The notes beneath the pieces were generated by a model, which worked only from the letters and a program-made list of their open reading frames with translations, had not been told where the DNA came from and made no database searches. The position numbers and the translations under genes were made by a program. This document shows positions 8,683 to 16,507 of a stretch of DNA of 64,000 nt, piece by piece (positions within the stretch are counted from its first letter, which is position 1; the number at the start of each line of letters is the position of its first letter). This stretch comes from JAGLOK01 sp963677605. Its GTDB lineage: Bacteria > Bacillota > Clostridia > Christensenellales > UMGS416. Location of the stretch: assembly GCA_963677605.2 (NCBI GenBank), contig CAXXDX010000006.1:558001-622000 (forward strand), written 5' to 3'.

Positions 8683-8806
8683 GAGTGCATAAAATGTTTG
8701 CAAGGCGTCGCAAGATTCGCAATCACTTAAGGGAGCTTATACGATACATAAGTGACCGAAAAGGGGTTGTGGATATCGCGGCGAAATTGCACCATTTTAG
8801 GCACTC
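8683..8806. repeat. Fold-back repeat copy B (124 nt)
   Basis: This is the second copy of the element at 6651-6772. The ends GAGTGCATAAAATG and CATTTTAGGCACTC pair over 14 positions with one mismatch. Where copy A has G-T wobbles, B has Watson-Crick pairs. One end runs into the speB stop codon (TGA on the minus strand at 8807-8805), so the element abuts the gene exactly. Confidence 0.85.
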
Positions 8807-9656
8807 AAGCCATAAGAAGCAGCATTTCGCGCAGCACCTTACATGCTGCAGCGGTTGACGCCCCGCTCGTATCATAATCCGGTGCAAGCTCCACTATGTC
8901 GGCCCCGACTATATTCATGCCTTCCATATCCAAAAGCGCTTCCAAAAGCTCATTGAATGTAACTCCGCCCGGCTCAGGAGTTCCCGTGCCGCGGAATGCG
9001 GAAGGGTCAAGCACATCAAGGTCGATTGTCACATAAACGGGCGCACCGTTGATGGCTTTAACCGCCTTTTCCATTTTACACAGCTCAAAGCGGCACATGT
9101 GAGTGTTCTCTCTGGCAAATTGGAATTCCTCTTTCGTACCGGATCGTATACCGAACTGCCATAGCGTTCCGCTTTGCAGTTTGTCGTAAACTCTGCGCAT
9201 TACAGTTGCATGGCTTAAAGGCTCACCGAGATAGTCCTCACGTAAGTCAGCATGCGCATCAAAGTGCAAAATGTGCATATCAGGATATTTTGCAAGATAG
9301 CTTTCAATTACAGGCAGGCTTACAAGGTGTTCGCCGCCCAGAACGACGGTCTTTTTACCGTCTTCCAAAATAACGTCCGTTTCCTCTCTTATCATGCTTA
9401 ACACTTTTTTTGTATTGCCAAAGGGAAGAACGATGTCACCTACGTCACAGAAGCTGTAGTCTGCCATGTCTTTGTCCTGATAGGGGCTGTAGGTCTCAAA
9501 ACCATCCATATTTTCACGAATTGCCTGAGGACCGAAGCGCGAACCCGGGCGGTATGATGCAGTTCCATCATATGGTGCGCCGAAAACAACTATGGAAGCA
9601 TCTTTATACTCACTGAAAATTCCTTCGCATCTAATAGTATCGTTTTCTTTAATCAT
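8805..9656 (-). CDS. speB: Agmatinase (arginase/ureohydrolase family)
   Basis: This 283-residue binuclear manganese hydrolase splits agmatine to putrescine and urea. The metal ligands are all visible: GGEHLVSLP (His near 111), HFDAHADLRED (the D-x-H-x-D cluster near 131-135) and TIDLDVLDPS (two Asp near 217-219), plus the family end motif GTGTPEPGG. Length fits agmatinases (280-310). A strong AAGGAGG site lies 5 nt before the ATG. Arginine decarboxylase is the gene upstream, so its product is the substrate here, which argues for agmatinase rather than arginase or guanidinobutyrase. The stop codon coincides with the end of repeat copy B. Confidence 0.94.
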   Translation of the reverse strand: MIKENDTIRCEGIFSEYKDASIVVFGAPYDGTASYRPGSRFGPQAIRENMDGFETYSPYQDKDMADYSFCDVGDIVLPFGNTKKVLSMIREETDVILEDGKKTVVLGGEHLVSLPVIESYLAKYPDMHILHFDAHADLREDYLGEPLSHATVMRRVYDKLQSGTLWQFGIRSGTKEEFQFARENTHMCRFELCKMEKAVKAINGAPVYVTIDLDVLDPSAFRGTGTPEPGGVTFNELLEALLDMEGMNIVGADIVELAPDYDTSGASTAAACKVLREMLLLMA

Positions 9657-9730
9657 TTTTACCTCCTTAGTTTAAAACCAAGAATTGATGAATTAAATAT
9701 AACTCATCTACTTTATAGAGTGCTCGCTAT

Positions 9731-11650
9731 TTAGCGTTCGTAGTAAGTATATCCCCTCAGTCCATCATCATATGCGCCTAAAATCTCTCTTCGCTCTTTT
9801 GCAGAAATCAACCCATCGTCAACTGCCTTTTCCGCTTTTCTTCTAAAGCGTGTACGCATTTCCTTAGGATCATACTCCACATAGGACAATACATCTTCAA
9901 CGCTGTCTCCGTGTATTTCGTTCATCAGCTTAAATTTACCGTCTTTAAGTATCTTTACACTGACGACATTTGTATCACCGAAGAGATTGTGCAAATCACC
10001 GAGTGTCTCCTGATATCCGCCTACAAGGAAAACTCCGATATAATAATCCTCATTTTCTCCTACTTCGTGGAGCGGAATAGTGCTTGCAACATCATGAAGA
10101 TCGATGAATTTATCTATTTTGCCGTCACAGTCGCAAGTGATATCTGCAAGTATAGCATTGCGGTTCGGCAGTTCTTTTAACCGCTGCAGCGGCATAATCG
10201 GAAACAGCTGATCGATTGCCCAGCTGTCCGGCAGCGACTGGAACAGTGAGAAATTGCAGTAATACGTGTCCGATATAACGTTATCAATCTTTTCAAGCTC
10301 AGGAGGAACAAATTTCAGTTTACTTTTAAGTTTAGCGATGTTTTTTATTGTCTGCCAGAAGATCTTTTCTGCAAATGCACGCTCGCGCAGCGAAAGCCTC
10401 CCGTGAATGAACCATCCGCGGGCTTCATCTCTATAATAAATTGCGTCGTTATAACATTCCTGTATATTTTTAATCGACAAAGCTTTATAAACATAATGAA
10501 GATTCTTAGTCGGTTCAGGTACATCTTCGGAAAGTTTGTCCGGAATCTCATAGTCAATATACTGTGCAACATGCAAAACATTAAACACAAGCATAGAATA
10601 GTATGCAACAAGAGCTCTTCCCGATTCTGTTACTATTATCGGGTGTGAAATCCCGTTTTTGTCCAAAACACTCATTACAGCTTCAACTATATCGGCACAG
10701 TATTCAGTCACCGTGTAGTTTCTTGAGCTTGCGAAGTTTGTGTGCGATCCGTCATAGTCCACAGCGAGTCCGCCGCCTAAATCCAGATACTCCATCGGGG
10801 CCCCTTCTTTTACAAGCTCTGCATACACTTGTGTTGCCTCAAGCACAGCGGAACGAATGTCGCGAATATTTGGAATCTGCGAGCCGAGATGATAGTGCAT
10901 AAGTTTCAAGCAGTCCAGCATCTCTTTTTCTTTAAGATAGTCTACAACTTCAATTGCCTGAGACATGTTCATTCCGAATATGGAGCGGTCTCCGCCGGAT
11001 TCGGTCCAGTATCCTCCGGCTTTTGATGAAAGCTTTATTCTTAAGCCGATATTCGGCTTTACATCAAGCTCTTTTGCACGATCTATTAAAAGCTCAAGCT
11101 CGCCCGGAATTTCTATTACAAAAAAGCATTTAAATCCGAGCTTTACTGCATAAAGACCAAGGTCAATAAATTCCTCGTCTTTGTATCCGTTGCATATAAG
11201 ACATGATTCTTTGTCAGTAATATAAGAAAGCGCGGCAACAAGCTCAGCCTTTGAGCCGACTTCAAGCCCATGGTGATATCTTTTGCCAAACTTTGTGACC
11301 TCATGCACCACCTGCTGCTGCTGGTTTACTTTGATGGGATACACTCCCTGATATTTGCCTTTATAGCCGAGTGTGTCAATTGCACTCTTAAAAGATTCAT
11401 TTAAAAAAGCTATCTGGGAATCAAGAAGATTCTCAAATCGCAATACAACAGGCATGTTAAACCCGCGCTCTTTAATTCCTTCAATTATCTCCGGCAGACT
11501 GACCTGAGCGTCCGCTTTTCCTTTTTGCGGAGATACTGTGGCTTCACCTTTGCTGTTTATTCCAAAATAACCGGCTCCCCAGTTTTTTATTCCGTAAAGT
11601 TCTTCAGATTTTGATTTGGTCCATCTGTCTAAAACATCGATATTGTTCAT
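9731..11650 (-). CDS. speA: Biosynthetic arginine decarboxylase (PLP fold III)
   Basis: This 639-residue enzyme decarboxylates arginine to agmatine, the first step of the cluster. The landmarks are YPIKVNQQQQVV (PLP lysine near residue 105), LGLRIKLSS-type sugar-barrel strands, MHYHLGSQIPNIRDI near 255, DLGGGLAVDYDGS near 288, and VTESGRALVAYYSML near 345. The C-terminus has YIGVFLVGGYQETLGDLHNLFGD. Length matches the SpeA family (about 630-660). An AAAGGCG site precedes the ATG. It is first in a five-gene minus-strand cluster that follows the chemistry to spermidine. The divergent neighbour is the Sel1 lipoprotein. A short GAGCACTC sequence follows the stop, as at other stops in this cluster. 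Confidence 0.95.
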   Translation of the reverse strand: MNNIDVLDRWTKSKSEELYGIKNWGAGYFGINSKGEATVSPQKGKADAQVSLPEIIEGIKERGFNMPVVLRFENLLDSQIAFLNESFKSAIDTLGYKGKYQGVYPIKVNQQQQVVHEVTKFGKRYHHGLEVGSKAELVAALSYITDKESCLICNGYKDEEFIDLGLYAVKLGFKCFFVIEIPGELELLIDRAKELDVKPNIGLRIKLSSKAGGYWTESGGDRSIFGMNMSQAIEVVDYLKEKEMLDCLKLMHYHLGSQIPNIRDIRSAVLEATQVYAELVKEGAPMEYLDLGGGLAVDYDGSHTNFASSRNYTVTEYCADIVEAVMSVLDKNGISHPIIVTESGRALVAYYSMLVFNVLHVAQYIDYEIPDKLSEDVPEPTKNLHYVYKALSIKNIQECYNDAIYYRDEARGWFIHGRLSLRERAFAEKIFWQTIKNIAKLKSKLKFVPPELEKIDNVISDTYYCNFSLFQSLPDSWAIDQLFPIMPLQRLKELPNRNAILADITCDCDGKIDKFIDLHDVASTIPLHEVGENEDYYIGVFLVGGYQETLGDLHNLFGDTNVVSVKILKDGKFKLMNEIHGDSVEDVLSYVEYDPKEMRTRFRRKAEKAVDDGLISAKERREILGAYDDGLRGYTYYER

Positions 11651-11787
11651 TTATTCGCCTTTCACAACACTCAATTTGTTATTCATTGATATTAAATCAT
11701 ACGCATTAAACATTTGCAATAATCCAGTTTTTAATTATTAAAAATATATATTTAAATAACTGATGTTTTTTACGCTGTTTCCTGCAT

Positions 11788-11832
11788 ACTAAGTACTTAG
11801 TTCTTACATTACATTGTGATATATATTATAAT
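11788..11832 (+). promoter_or_regulatory. Promoter of the Sel1 lipoprotein with upstream palindrome
   Basis: TTACAT (11804-11809) and TATAAT (11827-11832) are 17 bp apart. A perfect 14-bp palindrome ACTAAGTACTTAGT (11788-11801) ends two bases before the -35 box and is a candidate operator. Confidence 0.6.
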
Positions 11833-11857
11833 ACAATTATAGTTAAGGAGGAATTAT

Positions 11858-13672
11858 ATGAAAAAAAGAGCATTATTTTTTATCTGTTTGCTTATAGTTG
11901 TTGTCTTAGCATTCGCATCCTGCCAAAACTCACTATACACAAAAGGTGTTGAATATAAAGAATATCCTGATAAAGACCTTCCCATATATGATGATGCAGT
12001 TGTTTTCTTTTACGATGAAGGCCGTGATGAAGTTGAGATTGAATTCGGCTCAGAGGATGATGTTGACGATATTGCAGATTTCTATAAAGACTTCTTTGAA
12101 GACGAAAATATAACAACAAAAAACGAAAAAGAAGACAAAGACGAGTATGAAGTTGAAGGCAGAATTGACGATTTTGTATTTGAAATCAATATAGAAGAAC
12201 CTCGCGGAGACCTTGACAAGTATTATAAAAGCGTAACCACTATTACGATTGAATATGTTGAAGCAAAAAAAGTATCTGTCACGGAAAGTGAACAGATTGA
12301 AAAAACTGAATCGCCCACTCCTACCGAAGAGAATGAAACCAATTATTTGTATGACATCGGGAAAGACTATTTTTATGGTGAAAACGGCTATGAACAGGAT
12401 TACGATATGGCTGTTGACTACTTTACGCAGGCTGCAAATCAGGGAGATATGAAAGCTCAGACTTTCCTTGGGTACTGCTATGAAATGGGTTATGGCGTGG
12501 AGCAAAACTATACTCTTGCATTCAGCTGGTATACTCTTGCGGCAAACCAAGGATACGACACCGCCCAAAACAACATCGGTCTATGCTATGAGTACGGCAG
12601 AGGTGTTGATATAGATTATGTTAAAGCCTTTGAATGGTATAAACTTGCAGCAGACCAGGGATATGACAGAGCGCAATATAATCTGGGAGAACTATACGAT
12701 AAAGGACTTGGGACTTCTCAGGATTATAATCAGGCATTTTACTGGTACAGCCTTGCAGCAGATCAGGGTGATTACAAAGCCCAAAACATTATTGGCTATT
12801 ATTATGAAAAAGGTTACGGAGTTTCTCAGGATTACAATAAAGCATTCGAGTACTACATGCTTGCCGCTGAACAAAACTACAGAGTAGCGCAAAGCAATGT
12901 CGGCCTGTGCTATGAGTATGGACGGGGTGTTATAGTAGATTATACAAAGGCAATTTACTGGTACGAACTTTCCGCAGCACAGGGATATTCAAATGCACAA
13001 GCTTATGCCGGAGAACTATATTATTACGGCAATGGCACTGAAACCAACTACACAAAAGCATTCAGCTACTTTAATCAGGCCGCATCTCAGGATAATTCTA
13101 CCGGTCAGTATTACCTTGGCTTGTGTTATGAACGCGGAAACGGTGTCGACCAAAGCTACGAGATGGCTTTTGACTGGTATATGAAAGCAGCCGAGCAAAA
13201 GTTATATGACGGACAGGAAAAAGTAGGCGATTTTTATTACTACGGACGCTATGTGGAACAAAACTATGAAACAGCTTTTGAATGGTATATGAAAGCCGCA
13301 GATCAAAACGCCAAATATGCACAATATAAGATCGGATACTGCTATGTATACGGAAATGGCGTTGAAAAAGACGAAGAGGAAGGATTTAGGTGGATTTCTA
13401 TTTCTGCTGAAAACGGAAGCAGGCTTGGCCAAAACGAGCTGGGCATAATGTACTTTAGAGGAATCGGAACTGAAGCTGACTATAATCTTGCATTTAAAAT
13501 GTTCAGCCTTTCCGCAGAGCAGGAATATGACGTCGCACAGTATAACCTAGGCGTATGCTACGAAAACGGATATGGATGCGAGGCGGACTTAGAACAGGCA
13601 AAATACATGTATGAGCTTGCTGCCGCGCAAGGCCATGAAAAAGCAATCGCAGCTCTTGAGGATTTGCAATAA
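11858..13672 (+). CDS. Sel1-repeat lipoprotein
   Basis: The 604-residue product is a predicted lipoprotein: a basic N-terminus, a hydrophobic stretch and the lipobox FASC at residues about 20-23. A 100-residue acidic domain follows, then 12 Sel1-like repeats of 36 residues (about 165-600). Each repeat resembles A-x-x-WY-x-LAA-x-QG-x-x-x-AQ-x-x-LG-x-CYE-x-G-x-GV. Sel1 repeats are alpha/alpha solenoids used for protein-protein contacts. Here the scaffold would stand on the outer face of the membrane. A strong AAGGAGG site and a good promoter precede it. The partner is unknown. It is a single gene, divergent from speA. Confidence 0.9.
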   Translation: MKKRALFFICLLIVVVLAFASCQNSLYTKGVEYKEYPDKDLPIYDDAVVFFYDEGRDEVEIEFGSEDDVDDIADFYKDFFEDENITTKNEKEDKDEYEVEGRIDDFVFEINIEEPRGDLDKYYKSVTTITIEYVEAKKVSVTESEQIEKTESPTPTEENETNYLYDIGKDYFYGENGYEQDYDMAVDYFTQAANQGDMKAQTFLGYCYEMGYGVEQNYTLAFSWYTLAANQGYDTAQNNIGLCYEYGRGVDIDYVKAFEWYKLAADQGYDRAQYNLGELYDKGLGTSQDYNQAFYWYSLAADQGDYKAQNIIGYYYEKGYGVSQDYNKAFEYYMLAAEQNYRVAQSNVGLCYEYGRGVIVDYTKAIYWYELSAAQGYSNAQAYAGELYYYGNGTETNYTKAFSYFNQAASQDNSTGQYYLGLCYERGNGVDQSYEMAFDWYMKAAEQKLYDGQEKVGDFYYYGRYVEQNYETAFEWYMKAADQNAKYAQYKIGYCYVYGNGVEKDEEEGFRWISISAENGSRLGQNELGIMYFRGIGTEADYNLAFKMFSLSAEQEYDVAQYNLGVCYENGYGCEADLEQAKYMYELAAAQGHEKAIAALEDLQ

Positions 13673-13690
13673 CGTAAAACACGCTTTATC

Positions 13691-13719
13691 TTGACAGAAA
13701 GTTATAAATCTAATACAAT
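13691..13719 (+). promoter_or_regulatory. Promoter of the thrS T-box transcript
   Basis: TTGACA (13691-13696) and TACAAT (13714-13719) are spaced by 17 bp, which puts the predicted transcription start near 13726. Confidence 0.75.
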
Positions 13720-13725
13720 CAACGT

Positions 13726-13944
13726 AACCAAAATGATAAAGACTCAGTAGTCAAGATCATTCGGCAACAAGAGAGGTGCTCCATCGGCTGAAAGCGCACC
13801 GGCTGAATCCCTGACGAATACCACCTTTTGATTGGTTCGGGCAGCGCCTTATAGCTAAATTAAGTGGTTTTATACAATTAGGGTGGAACCGCGGATAATA
13901 AGTTTATTCGTCCCTTGCATAATTTATGCAGGGGATTTTTTATT
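13726..13944 (+). ncRNA. T-box leader, threonine-specific
   Basis: This transcribed leader of thrS senses uncharged tRNA-Thr. The T-box sequence AGGGTGGAACCGCG is at 13880-13893. Stem I closes with AACCAAAA near 13726 against TTTTGATTGGTT near 13826. Just before the closing strand lies GAATACCACC with two consecutive ACC (threonine) codons at 13820-13825; one is the specifier. The terminator stem (TCCCTTGCAT at 13911-13920 with ATGCAGGGGA at 13926-13935) and T-run follow. Uncharged tRNA-Thr should stabilise the antiterminator and raise thrS expression. Confidence 0.92.
13911..13944 (+). terminator. Regulated terminator of the thrS T-box
   Basis: A 10-bp stem with one wobble closes a short A/T loop and is followed by six T residues. 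It competes with the antiterminator that contains the T-box sequence. Confidence 0.85.
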
Positions 13945-13966
13945 TATAAAAAGAAAGGAGCAAATT

Positions 13967-15898
13967 ATGAAAGTAACATTACCAGACGGTTCGGTACGTG
14001 AATACGAGGGCAAAATTTCAGCTTTGGATGTTGTGCGCGACATTTCAGAAGGGCTGGCCCGCGTCGCCTGCGCTGTAAAGATTGACGGAGAGGTCAAAGG
14101 CTTAACTACCGAACTTATCGGCGATATAGAAGAGTTTGTAGTATTAAAATTTGACGATGATGGAGGCAAAGACGCTTACAGGCATACTTCTTCCCATATT
14201 ATGGCGCAGGCAGTTAAACGCCTGTGGCCTGAAGCAAAGGTCGCAATAGGTCCGGCAATTGAAAACGGATTTTACTATGACTTTGATGTGGAAAAGCCTT
14301 TCACTCCGGAAGATTTAACTAAAATTGAAGATGAAATGGGAAAAATCATCAAAGAGGATTATCCGGTGGAGCGCTTTGAGCTTCCTCGGGAGGAAGCCTT
14401 AAAGCTGATGAGCGAAATGGACGAGCCATATAAAGTGGAGCTTATAAACGATTTGCCCGAAGATGCTGTTATATCTTTTTACAAACAGGGTGATTTTACC
14501 GACCTTTGTGCCGGCCCTCACCTTCCGTCAACAGGCAAAGTGCGCTCATATAAGCTTTTATCAGCCGCAGGAGCATACTGGCGAGGCAGCGAAAAAAACA
14601 AAATGCTTCAGCGTATCTATGGCACAGCATTTGACAACAAAAAAGACTTAAAGGCATATCTTAATATGCTTGAAGAAGCAAAAAAACGCGACCATAACAA
14701 GCTGGGTCGTGATCTCGAACTGTTTACAACAGTAGATTACATTGGCCAAGGACTGCCTATTCTTTTGCCAAAAGGTGCAAGAATCGTTCAGCTGTTGCAA
14801 AGATTCGTAGAGGATGAAGAACAAAAACGCGGATATCTTCTGACAAAAACACCCTTCATGGCGAAAAGCGATTTGTATAAAATCTCAGGCCATTGGGATC
14901 ATTACCGTGACGGAATGTTCGTAATGGGCGACGATGAAGAAGGCGAAGCGTTTGCTCTGCGGCCTATGACATGCCCGTTCCAGTTCCAGGTGTTTTTAAA
15001 CAGAATGAGATCGTATCGCGATCTTCCAATGCGATTAGGCGAAACATCAACACTCTTCCGCAATGAAGCATCAGGCGAAATGCACGGTCTAATCCGTGTA
15101 CGTCAGTTCACAATAAGCGAAGGTCACATCATCTGCACTCCGGAGCAGGTGGAGCAGGAGTTTTCGGAAGCCTTAAAGCTTGCAAAATTCATGCTTGAAA
15201 CTCTTGGTCTTATAGAAGATGTTAGCTATGTTTTCGCCAAATGGGATGAAAACAACAGAGAAAAATACATTGGCTCCCCGGAAGACTGGGAGAATACTCA
15301 AAACTTCATGCGTAAAATACTTGATGATCTTGAAGTGGATTACAAGGAAGAAGAAGGCGAAGCTGCATTCTATGGTCCAAAGCTTGATATCCAGATTAAA
15401 AACGTTCACGGCAAAGAAGATACGCTCATCACAGTTCAGGTGGACTTCCAGTTGGCCGAACGCTTTAAGATGGAGTATATCGACAGCGATGGTCAGAAAA
15501 AACATCCGATAGTTATTCATCGTACATCTATAGGCTGCTATGAGCGTACACTGGCACTTCTCATTGAAAAGTATGCAGGCACATTCCCTGTATGGCTTTC
15601 TCCAGTACAGGCGAAGATGCTCACAATTACCGACAGAAGCAACGAATATGCAGCAGAAGTTGCCTCGCTTCTTGAAAGCCGCGGTATCCGTGCCGAAATC
15701 GACACACGCAATGAGAAAGTCGGGTTCAAAATACGCGAAGCACGCAATGAGCGTGTTCCGTATATCGCAGTAATCGGCGATAAGGAGATTGAGGAAGGAA
15801 CGCTTTCTGTGCGCATGCGAGGCAAGAAAGAAGACACCATTATGACTCCAAAAGAGCTTGCCGACAAAATCGCAGACGACGTACTAAACAAAAACTAA
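13967..15898 (+). CDS. thrS: Threonyl-tRNA synthetase
   Basis: This 643-residue class II synthetase charges tRNA-Thr. The order is a TGS domain (residues 1-62), the editing domain with HTSSH (H73, H77) and the second zinc motif DLCAGPH, then the catalytic core with motif 2 near 350 (LFRNEASGEMHGLIRVRQF) and the zinc cysteine in MTCPFQF. The C-terminal anticodon-binding domain includes EIDTRNEKVGFKIREA. I start it at the ATG 13967, which follows AAAGGAG; the open frame runs upstream into the T-box but homologues start here. Regulation is by the T-box leader. A strong terminator follows the stop. Confidence 0.97.
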   Translation: MKVTLPDGSVREYEGKISALDVVRDISEGLARVACAVKIDGEVKGLTTELIGDIEEFVVLKFDDDGGKDAYRHTSSHIMAQAVKRLWPEAKVAIGPAIENGFYYDFDVEKPFTPEDLTKIEDEMGKIIKEDYPVERFELPREEALKLMSEMDEPYKVELINDLPEDAVISFYKQGDFTDLCAGPHLPSTGKVRSYKLLSAAGAYWRGSEKNKMLQRIYGTAFDNKKDLKAYLNMLEEAKKRDHNKLGRDLELFTTVDYIGQGLPILLPKGARIVQLLQRFVEDEEQKRGYLLTKTPFMAKSDLYKISGHWDHYRDGMFVMGDDEEGEAFALRPMTCPFQFQVFLNRMRSYRDLPMRLGETSTLFRNEASGEMHGLIRVRQFTISEGHIICTPEQVEQEFSEALKLAKFMLETLGLIEDVSYVFAKWDENNREKYIGSPEDWENTQNFMRKILDDLEVDYKEEEGEAAFYGPKLDIQIKNVHGKEDTLITVQVDFQLAERFKMEYIDSDGQKKHPIVIHRTSIGCYERTLALLIEKYAGTFPVWLSPVQAKMLTITDRSNEYAAEVASLLESRGIRAEIDTRNEKVGFKIREARNERVPYIAVIGDKEIEEGTLSVRMRGKKEDTIMTPKELADKIADDVLNKN

Positions 15899-15905
15899 TC
15901 AAACT

Positions 15906-15934
15906 AAAAGCTCCGCATCAGCGGAGCTTTTTTT
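15906..15934. terminator. Terminator after thrS
   Basis: AAAAGCTCCGC and GCGGAGCTTTT form an 11-bp stem with an ATCA loop and a T-run. The A-tract on the other side lets it serve the convergent acetyltransferase gene too. Confidence 0.9.
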
Positions 15935-16487
15935 ATATTCTTTCTTCCCATTCTTCTTTTAAAATGCAGTAATGCAGTTCATCGTCCCACCTGCCGTCTT
16001 TGAAACGCTCTTTTCTGAAACGTCCCTCCAGTTTCATCCCGTTTTTTTTCATAACATTTTCGGACTTTGCGTTATGCACATTACAGCTGGCAGTAACCTT
16101 ATGCAAACCTAACTCGCAAAAGCATGTTTCAATCAGCGCACCTGTTATTTCCGAGGCATATCCATTCCCCCAATGCTTTTCAAGCAAAAAGTATCCTATT
16201 TCGCCGAATCCGCCGTGTTCGTTTTTCTTATATATTTCAATGTCAGCTGCTCCGATGAACTCACCGCTTGATTTATCATGCACTATAAACTGATACTCTC
16301 TGCGATTGTCTTTTTTATCGTTGTTTGCAATTACTGTTTCAAAATATTTATCAAAGCTTTCTCTGTTTTCATATCTGTCGTTATAGGCATATCTCATTAT
16401 GTTTTCACTGGAATACACAGAGTATAGTAAGTCCGAGTCATTCGCCGTAAGTTCTTTTATCTCAAGCCGCGTGGTAGTAATATGCAT
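15933..16487 (-). CDS. RimJ/RimL-type GNAT acetyltransferase
   Basis: This 184-residue enzyme of the ribosomal-protein N-acetyltransferase subgroup starts with TTRLEIKELTANDSDLL. It has the acetyl-CoA loop LEKHWGNGYASEITGALI (about 106-123), and VHNAKSENVMKKNGMKLEGRF follows near 138-158, which is typical of RimJ/RimL proteins. It would acetylate an N-terminus or amine; the real substrate is unknown, since this subgroup is very mixed. A GAGGA site is about 10 nt before the ATG. The next gene upstream on this strand, the vWA protein, ends 20 bp away, so they may share a transcript, but no functional tie is evident. Confidence 0.85.
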   Translation of the reverse strand: MHITTTRLEIKELTANDSDLLYSVYSSENIMRYAYNDRYENRESFDKYFETVIANNDKKDNRREYQFIVHDKSSGEFIGAADIEIYKKNEHGGFGEIGYFLLEKHWGNGYASEITGALIETCFCELGLHKVTASCNVHNAKSENVMKKNGMKLEGRFRKERFKDGRWDDELHYCILKEEWEERI

Positions 16488-16507
16488 CTATTTAATCCTC
16501 GTAAAAC

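Noticed and set aside
12050..12568. Minus-strand 172-codon frame
   Set aside because: Antisense to the Sel1-repeat gene; it arises from the repeat codons.
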